From NCBI RefSeq assembly GCF_002939785.1, contig NZ_MDEC01000018.1, forward strand, positions 1 through 64,000: a stretch of DNA of 64,000 nt, given 5' to 3'. A program made the position numbers and the translations under genes. Position 1 is the stretch's first letter. The number at the start of each line of letters is the position of its first letter. This stretch comes from Xanthomonas codiaei. Lineage in GTDB: Bacteria; Pseudomonadota; Gammaproteobacteria; Xanthomonadales; Xanthomonadaceae. The notes beneath the pieces were generated by a model, which worked only from the letters and a program-made list of their open reading frames with translations, made no database searches and was not told where the DNA came from. Of this stretch, positions 58,778 to 64,000 are shown in pieces.

Positions 58778-59473
58778 TTACTCCAGCACCGGGGCCACGG
58801 CCTTGCGCCATAGCGCGTAACCGTCGGCGGTCATGTGCAGCCTGTCTTCGCGAAACAGCTGCGGACGCGGCTTGCCGCTGGCATCGAGCATCGGCGTGTA
58901 GACATCCACGTAATCCACCCGCGCAAAGCCCGCCAGTGCGTCCTTGATCAGGCGATTGGCGGCAATGACCGACGGTAGCAGCTGCGCGCGCGCCGGGCTG
59001 GGTTTGATCGACAGATAGCTGATGCGCGCGTCCGGCAAGTCGCGGCGGATACGCGTCACGAACGCCACCACATCATCGCGCACCTGCTCGGGCGTGCGCC
59101 CGCTGTTGAGATCGTTGTCGCCGGCATACAGCACCACCTGGCGCGGCGCATACGGAATCACGATGCGGTCGGCGTACCAGGTGCTGTCGCGTACCTGCGA
59201 GCCGCCAAAGCCACGGTTGATCACCGGCTTGCCTGGAAAGTCCTTGCCCAGCGTGTCCCAGAAGCGGATCGAGGAACTGCCGACGAACACGATGCCGTGC
59301 TTGGGTGGCGGCTGGCGCGCATCGCTGGCAGCGAAGCGCTGCATGTCTTGCTCCCAGGCCGCATCGGACACCTGCGCAGGGATCACGGGCGCAGTGCGCG
59401 GGGCTTCGGCGATGGCCTGGCTGGAGACCAGCACAAGTGCGCACAGCAGTGCGCGTAAGCGATGTGGGAGCAT
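58778..59473 (-). CDS. exported SGNH/GDSL hydrolase
   Basis: A 231-residue protein with a signal peptide (RALLCALVLVSSQAIAEA). SGNH blocks: I IVFVGSSSIRFW with the nucleophile Ser; II RGFGGSQVRDS; III YAGDNDLNSG with Asn; and the C-terminal EDRLHMTADGY with Asp and His. It probably deacylates lipids or polysaccharides in the periplasm. Start ATG 59473 has AGGAT upstream. A second SGNH enzyme besides tesA in this window. Confidence 0.87.
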   Translation of the reverse strand: MLPHRLRALLCALVLVSSQAIAEAPRTAPVIPAQVSDAAWEQDMQRFAASDARQPPPKHGIVFVGSSSIRFWDTLGKDFPGKPVINRGFGGSQVRDSTWYADRIVIPYAPRQVVLYAGDNDLNSGRTPEQVRDDVVAFVTRIRRDLPDARISYLSIKPSPARAQLLPSVIAANRLIKDALAGFARVDYVDVYTPMLDASGKPRPQLFREDRLHMTADGYALWRKAVAPVLE

Positions 59474-59655
59474 GAGAATCCTGCAACGATGGAGCGGGCC
59501 TGGCATGGTGCAGCAGTCTGCAAGCTGAGGGCAAACCGGACCGTGGCTGGCGATGCGCCGCGTCACGGTGCAAGATTCGCACTTTCCCCAGCAGCGACCA
59601 CACCATGCGTTCTTCCTGTCCCCAGATCCGCCCGTGCGGCCGGACGTCCTGACGC

Positions 59656-60036
59656 ATGGCCGATCAACTGGGACACGTGCCGCGCGGCCCGCGCCGCATG
59701 CTCAAGGCGGCGATCTGGTCGTGGCAGGGCCTGCGCGCGGCATGGCTGCACGAATCGTCGTTCCGGCTCGAAGTCTGCCTGGCGTCGGTGATGGCCCCGT
59801 TGGGCGCGTGGCTGGGACAGACGCCGCTGGAGCGCATCGCGTTGGTCGCCCCGTTGTTGATCGTGCTGGCGGCCGAACTGCTGAATTCCGCCATCGAAGC
59901 GGTGATCGAACGCTATGGCCCCGAGCATCACGTGCTGGCCGGTCGCGCCAAGGACATGGGCTCGGCGGCGGTGTTCCTGCTGTTGCTCAACGTGCTGCTG
60001 TGCTGGGGGCTGATCCTGTTGCCGCGGGTAGTCTGA
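59656..60036 (+). CDS. dgkA: diacylglycerol kinase
   Basis: A 126-residue membrane kinase with three helices. DgkA blocks: LHESSFRLEVCLA, the signature AELLNSAIEAVIER and GRAKDMGSAAVFLLLL. It phosphorylates diacylglycerol to phosphatidic acid, recycling the lipid left by membrane-derived oligosaccharide synthesis. Start ATG 59656 by family length. It stands before lemA. Confidence 0.93.
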   Translation: MADQLGHVPRGPRRMLKAAIWSWQGLRAAWLHESSFRLEVCLASVMAPLGAWLGQTPLERIALVAPLLIVLAAELLNSAIEAVIERYGPEHHVLAGRAKDMGSAAVFLLLLNVLLCWGLILLPRVV

Positions 60037-60204
60037 GGCAACGCTTGCGTTGGGGCAGCGAGCGTGGGGCATGGCTTGATGTCGCTGCGCGCCAGCGAGC
60101 TGTTGCTTCGCTGCCGATCCAGCCGCTGTCAGGCGCCGGCGCGTGCATGCGGGCTTGACCTCGCGCGTGGCATGCTGCGGCTCTCTTTCAACGGAATCGC
60201 CTGC

Positions 60205-60831
60205 ATGTCTGTCCTGATGCGCGCCCTGATGGTGCTGATCCTGGCCGTCGGCCTGTCCGGCTGCGGCTACAACACGATCCAGCAGAAGGAGGAGGGAGTG
60301 AAGGCGGGTTGGTCGGAAGTGCTCAACCAGTATCAGCGCCGCGCCGATCTGATTCCCAATCTGGTGCGCACCGTGCAGGGCTATGCGCAGCAGGAACGCC
60401 AGGTGCTGACCGAGGTGACCAACGCGCGTGCACGCGTCGGGCAGATCCAGGTCAATGCCGACGACGAAGCATCGCTCAAGCAGTTCCAGCAGGCGCAGGG
60501 CGAGCTGGGCAGTGCGTTGTCGCGCTTGCTGGTGGTCAGCGAGAACTACCCCCAGCTCAAGTCCGACCAGTCTTTCCGCGATCTGCAGGTGCAGCTGGAA
60601 GGCACCGAGAACCGCATCACCGTGGCGCGTGGTCGGTACATCCAGACCGTGCAGGACTACAACACCTACATTCGCTCGTTTCCGCAGGTGATCACCGCCA
60701 AGATCTTCGGCTACCAATCCAAGCCGAACTTCAGCGTGGAAAACGAAGCGCAGATCTCGCGCGCGCCGCAGGTGGACTTCGGCAATCAGCAGGCACCGCA
60801 GCAACAGCCTGCACCACAGCCTGCGCAGTAA
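60205..60831 (+). CDS. lemA: LemA family lipoprotein
   Basis: A 208-residue protein with a lipobox (LAVGLSGCGY). The LemA helical core follows: NTIQQKEEGVKAGWSEVLNQ, RADLIPNLVRTVQGYAQ, ENYPQLKSD and NTYIRSFPQVI. Its C-terminus is Gln/Pro-rich. LemA proteins are often encoded with TPM-domain genes, as here, in envelope maintenance. ATG 60205 is used; 60217 is possible. Confidence 0.92.
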   Translation: MSVLMRALMVLILAVGLSGCGYNTIQQKEEGVKAGWSEVLNQYQRRADLIPNLVRTVQGYAQQERQVLTEVTNARARVGQIQVNADDEASLKQFQQAQGELGSALSRLLVVSENYPQLKSDQSFRDLQVQLEGTENRITVARGRYIQTVQDYNTYIRSFPQVITAKIFGYQSKPNFSVENEAQISRAPQVDFGNQQAPQQQPAPQPAQ

Positions 60832-60838
60832 TCACAAG

Positions 60839-60962
60839 CCCCTCTCCCCTCGGGAGAGGGGTTGGGGGTGAGGGTACGGCGCCAAGCTGCTGTGTTTCCA
60901 ACTGCACGTGGCTTCGCTCGCACCCTCATCCGCCCCTTCGGGGCACCTTCTCCCCATGAAGG
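60839..60962. repeat. TACCCTCA-type repeat, copy 3, with a hairpin after lemA
   Basis: CCCCTCTCCC (60839-60848) pairs with GGGAGAGGGG (60852-60861), then GGTGAGGGTAC and, reversed, CACCCTCATCCGCCCC and GGGGCACCTTCTCCCC. Located between lemA and the first TPM gene; the hairpin may dampen downstream expression. Confidence 0.7.
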
Positions 60963-61026
60963 GGGCAATGTCCCGGTGGAAGAAGGGAAAGACTGAGTGT
61001 CAATGCGCATCAGCTAGGAGTCGGCA

Positions 61027-61923
61027 ATGCGGCCAACGTCTTTGAAAGTGGTGTGGATGCTGGTCTTGCTGCTGCTGCCGGCGTCGCTGCTGGCGCAGGA
61101 ACTGGCGGCCATCCCGCCGCTGCGTTCGCCGGTGATCGATGTCACCGGCACCCTGGATGCGGCGCAGATCCAGCAGCTTGAGCAACAGGCACTGGCGCTG
61201 CAACAGCGCAAGGGTGCGCAGTTGCAGATCCTGATCGTGCCCAGCACGCAGCCGGAGACGATCGAGCAATACACCCTGCGCGTGTTCGACACCTGGAAGA
61301 TCGGGCGCAAGGGCGTCGACGATGGCGTGCTGCTGCTGGTGGCCAAGGACGATCGCCGCGTGCGCATCCAGTCCGGTTACGGCCTGGAAGGTGCCATCCC
61401 CGATATCGTGGCCAATCGCGTGATCCAGGAATACCTGGCGCCGCGCTTCCGCGAAGGCGACTACGGCGGCGGTATCCGCGACGCCACGGCAACGCTGGCC
61501 GGCCTGATCGAGGGCGAGGCGCTGCCACCGCCGGTCAGCGGCCATGAGGGCGGAGCCGGTCAGGGCGCCGGCGGCGGTGGCTGGATCATGGCGCTGTTCA
61601 TCGGCTTCGTGGTCGCGATGGTGGCGCGGGGCATCCTGGCCGCCTTGCCACGCCCGGTGCGCGCGTTATTGACCGCCGTTGCGGCCGGCGGCGCGGCGTT
61701 GCTGTTCACCTCCCTGCTGCTGGCCAGCGTCGGCGCGGCCGTGATCGGCTTGCTGGCCGGGCTGGCCTCGGCGTCGCCGGGGCGCTTCGTCGGCGGCGGT
61801 GGCTGGGGCGGCGGCGGTGGCTTTGGAGGATTCGGGGGCGGTGGCCGCGGTGGTTTCGGTGGCGGCGGCTGGGGCGGTGGTGGCGGATCGTCGGGAGGCG
61901 GTGGCGCCTCGGGGAGCTGGTAA
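61027..61923 (+). CDS. TPM-domain protein with Gly-rich tail
   Basis: A 298-residue protein with a signal peptide (VVWMLVLLLLPASLLAQ). The TPM domain (about 35-160) has VIDVTGTLDAAQIQQLEQ, GVDDGVLLLVAKDDRRVRI and SGYGLEGAIPD. Two hydrophobic segments (about 178-250) precede a 45-residue Gly-rich tail. Similar proteins (YgcG) accompany LemA. Function: envelope or photosystem-repair-like chaperone by analogy; unproven. Its stop overlaps the next ATG by one base. Confidence 0.85.
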   Translation: MRPTSLKVVWMLVLLLLPASLLAQELAAIPPLRSPVIDVTGTLDAAQIQQLEQQALALQQRKGAQLQILIVPSTQPETIEQYTLRVFDTWKIGRKGVDDGVLLLVAKDDRRVRIQSGYGLEGAIPDIVANRVIQEYLAPRFREGDYGGGIRDATATLAGLIEGEALPPPVSGHEGGAGQGAGGGGWIMALFIGFVVAMVARGILAALPRPVRALLTAVAAGGAALLFTSLLLASVGAAVIGLLAGLASASPGRFVGGGGWGGGGGFGGFGGGGRGGFGGGGWGGGGGSSGGGGASGSW

Positions 61924-62414
61924 TGCGGTGGCTCAAGCATGTCTTCGCGCCCTCGGCGCAGCGCAGATTTCCAGCCTCCTGCATGGAGACGATCGCCGCG
62001 GCGGTTGCCGCCAGCGAGCGCAGCCACACAGGGCAGATCATGGTGGCGGTCGAGGCGGACTTGCCCCTTGGCGCGCTGTGGCGCCGTCACAGCGCGCGGC
62101 ACAGCGCCGAACAGGCCTTCGCCCACCTGCGCACCTGGGATACGGAGGCCAACAACGGGGTGCTGATCTACCTGCTGCTCGCCGACCACGCCATCGAGGT
62201 GGTGGCCGACCGCGGCCTGCGCCGCCTGGTGCCGGATGCCCAGTGGGCGGAGGTGTGCCGGCGCATGCAGCAGTTCCTGCGCGAGGGGCAGTACGAGGTG
62301 GCGGTGCTAGCGGGCATCGAGGCGGTGACCGAGCTGCTGGTCGCGCACTTCCCGCGCAGCGCGGACGCGCCGTATGAAGACGAGCTGCCCAACCGGCCAC
62401 AGCTTTTAGGCTGA
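61923..62414 (+). CDS. second TPM-domain protein
   Basis: A 163-residue cytoplasmic-looking protein: AAAVAASERSHTGQIMVAVE, TEANNGVLIYLLLADHAIEVVADRG and MQQFLREGQYE. It is a TPM-like domain without signal peptide. Starts in the TAATG overlap with the preceding gene, so it is translated with it. LemA, TPM and TPM form one set. Confidence 0.85.
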   Translation: MRWLKHVFAPSAQRRFPASCMETIAAAVAASERSHTGQIMVAVEADLPLGALWRRHSARHSAEQAFAHLRTWDTEANNGVLIYLLLADHAIEVVADRGLRRLVPDAQWAEVCRRMQQFLREGQYEVAVLAGIEAVTELLVAHFPRSADAPYEDELPNRPQLLG

Positions 62415-62467
62415 GGGCGCCCGAGGTGTCAGAATAGCGGTCTCGCTCTACGTGATCCGCGCTCGGC

Positions 62468-63358
62468 ATGATCTATCTGCACGCCATCGACCCCATCGCC
62501 TTCTCGCTTGGCCCGGTGCAGGTGCACTGGTATGGCTTGATGTACCTGGCGGCCTTTTTCTCGGCCTGGGCGCTGGGGCGCTCGCGCATCCTGCGCGGCC
62601 GCCTGCCTGGCGTGGACATGGACGGGTTCTCCGACCTGCTGTTCTACGGCATGCTCGGTGTGGTGCTGGGCGGGCGCATCGGCTACATGCTGTTCTATGC
62701 GTTCGATACCTTCCTGGCCAACCCGCTGATCCTGTTCAAGGTGTGGGAAGGCGGCATGAGTTTCCACGGTGGCCTGCTCGGGGTGCTGCTGGCCTGCTGG
62801 CTGTGGGCGCGCCGCCACCGGCTGCATTTCTTCGACGTGATGGATTTCGTCGCGCCGCTGGTCCCGCTGGGCCTTGGCTTCGGGAGGCTCGGCAATTTCG
62901 TCGGCGGCGAGCTGTGGGGCAAGTTCACCCAGGCCGGGTGGGGTGTGATCTTTCCGCATGCGCCGGAGCTGGCCAATATGGCGCCGGCACAGATTCAGGC
63001 GCAATACGCCGCCGGGGCGCTGGATCGGTTCGCGCGTCATCCGTCGCAGCTGTATGAAGCGGCGTTGGAAGGCGTGGTGATGTTCGTGGTGCTGTGGGCG
63101 TTTTCGATGAAGCCGCGTGCCCGCTACGCGGTGTCGGGCGTATTTGCATTGCTGTACGGCGTGTTCCGCTTCATCGTGGAATTCGTGCGGGTGCCGGATG
63201 CGCCGATCGGCTACCTGGCCTTCAACTGGCTGACCATGGGGCAGATTCTGAGCCTGCCGCTGATCGTGGTGGGGCTGGTACTGCTGGCGATGTCGCGCCG
63301 CGCCCCAGTGCTGCAGCCGGTGCTGCCGGCCGCCGTCACCGTGGAGGCGGTCAAGTGA
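62468..63358 (+). CDS. lgt: phosphatidylglycerol-prolipoprotein diacylglyceryl transferase
   Basis: A 296-residue membrane enzyme with seven helices, adding diacylglycerol to the lipobox Cys of lipoproteins. Family blocks: [22 protein letters not shown], the signature [15 protein letters not shown] and [13 protein letters not shown]. It starts MIYLHAIDP. Its stop overlaps thyA by four bases, the common lgt-thyA order. Confidence 0.96.
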   Translation: MIYLHAIDPIAFSLGPVQVHWYGLMYLAAFFSAWALGRSRILRGRLPGVDMDGFSDLLFYGMLGVVLGGRIGYMLFYAFDTFLANPLILFKVWEGGMSFHGGLLGVLLACWLWARRHRLHFFDVMDFVAPLVPLGLGFGRLGNFVGGELWGKFTQAGWGVIFPHAPELANMAPAQIQAQYAAGALDRFARHPSQLYEAALEGVVMFVVLWAFSMKPRARYAVSGVFALLYGVFRFIVEFVRVPDAPIGYLAFNWLTMGQILSLPLIVVGLVLLAMSRRAPVLQPVLPAAVTVEAVK

Positions 63359-64000
63359 AGCCGTACCTGGACCTGCTGCAGCATGTGCTGGAGCACGGCG
63401 CCGAGAAGTCCGACCGCACCGGCACCGGCACGCGCAGCGTGTTCGGCTGGCAGATGCGCTTCGACCTCAATGCCGGGTTTCCATTGGTCACCACCAAGAA
63501 ACTGCACCTGCGCTCGATCATCCACGAGCTGCTGTGGTTCCTGCAGGGCGACACCAACATCGGCTATCTGAAGGACAACCAGGTCCGCATCTGGGACGAA
63601 TGGGCCGACGACAACGGCGACCTCGGCCCGGTGTATGGCAAGCAGTGGCGTCGCTGGACCGGCCCGGACGGCGTGGAGATCGACCAGATGCAATGGCTGG
63701 TGGACGAGATCAAGCGCAACCCGGATTCGCGGCGGCTGGTGATCAGCGCCTGGAACGTGGGCGAGCTGCCGCAAATGGCGCTGATGCCGTGCCATAGCCT
63801 GTTCCAGTTCTATGTGGTCGACGGCAAGCTCAGCTGCCAGCTGTACCAGCGCAGCGGCGACATCTTCCTGGGTGTGCCGTTCAACATCGCCAGCTATGCG
63901 CTGCTGACGCACATGGTGGCGCAGGCTACCGGCCTGTGCGTGGGCGACTTCGTGCATACGCTGGGCGATGCGCACCTGTATGCGAACCACTTCGACCAGG
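63355..64000 (+). CDS. thyA: thymidylate synthase, cut by window end
   Basis: The first 215 codons. The start is GTG at 63355, overlapping lgt, with GGAGG about ten bases upstream. Family blocks: [38 protein letters not shown] and [14 protein letters not shown], which holds the catalytic Cys; then [20 protein letters not shown]. It makes dTMP from dUMP using methylene-THF, linked to folate use by metF. The C-terminus lies outside the window. Confidence 0.96.
   Translation, partial: MKPYLDLLQHVLEHGAEKSDRTGTGTRSVFGWQMRFDLNAGFPLVTTKKLHLRSIIHELLWFLQGDTNIGYLKDNQVRIWDEWADDNGDLGPVYGKQWRRWTGPDGVEIDQMQWLVDEIKRNPDSRRLVISAWNVGELPQMALMPCHSLFQFYVVDGKLSCQLYQRSGDIFLGVPFNIASYALLTHMVAQATGLCVGDFVHTLGDAHLYANHFDQ

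Noticed and set aside
60913..60941. PIP box (TTCGB-N15-TTCGB)
   Set aside because: The spacing is 19, and it lies inside the repeat element, not upstream of an effector-like gene.

Overview
The window is high-GC chromosomal DNA of a gammaproteobacterium of the Xanthomonas group. This is inferred from the gene set: a 475-residue secreted alpha-amylase, a Nudix/thiamine-phosphate-synthase fusion, a SAH riboswitch before ahcY, a hemP/TonB-receptor heme locus, and typical Xanthomonas intergenic palindromes and TACCCTCA-type repeats. No rRNA, tRNA, CRISPR array or complete insertion sequence was found.

Layout. 1-13 kb: VOC protein, Nudix-ThiE fusion, DUF4124 lipo/periplasmic protein, metF, quinone oxidoreductase, a frameshifted VOC gene, a Gfo/Idh sugar dehydrogenase, a histidine phosphatase fused to a polytopic membrane domain, alpha-amylase, a zinc-ribbon membrane protein, DUF2058 and DUF3228 proteins. 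13.2-20.1 kb: a type I restriction-modification operon on the minus strand in the order hsdM, hsdS (interrupted), an Abi_2/HEPN gene, a ribbon-helix-helix/ParE toxin-antitoxin pair, hsdR. This is the accessory, defence part of the window. 20.2-24.8 kb: ahcY with its SAH riboswitch, and a large S9 peptidase. 24.9-32.7 kb: ppc, then a TetR regulator with a palindromic operator leading a tightly overlapping set (DUF4105/Lnb-like membrane protein, lipoprotein lipase) followed by an OmpA-domain lipoprotein with internal repeats. 33-42 kb: metK, a YdjM-like membrane hydrolase, a methyltransferase and dusB, ribokinase and a NupC nucleoside transporter, an aldo/keto reductase. 43-47.5 kb: Fur-box controlled heme uptake (hemP, TonB receptor, two accessory proteins). 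47.5-52 kb: DUF486 membrane protein and a taurine/sulfonate-type set (TauD-like dioxygenase, binding protein, ATPase, permease). 52.3-58.4 kb: YbbA/YbbP-type ABC exporter divergent from tesA, then a two-component system. 58.7-64 kb: SGNH hydrolase, dgkA, lemA with two TPM-domain genes, lgt and thyA (cut by the window end).

Themes. Methyl-group metabolism is spread over metF, ahcY, metK and the methyltransferases. The envelope is served by the TetR module, dgkA, lgt, LemA/TPM and tesA. The most unusual items are the nested defence genes and broken hsdS, the phosphatase-membrane fusion, and the TetR/DUF4105/lipase module with its operator. None of these can be called a new system from sequence alone.
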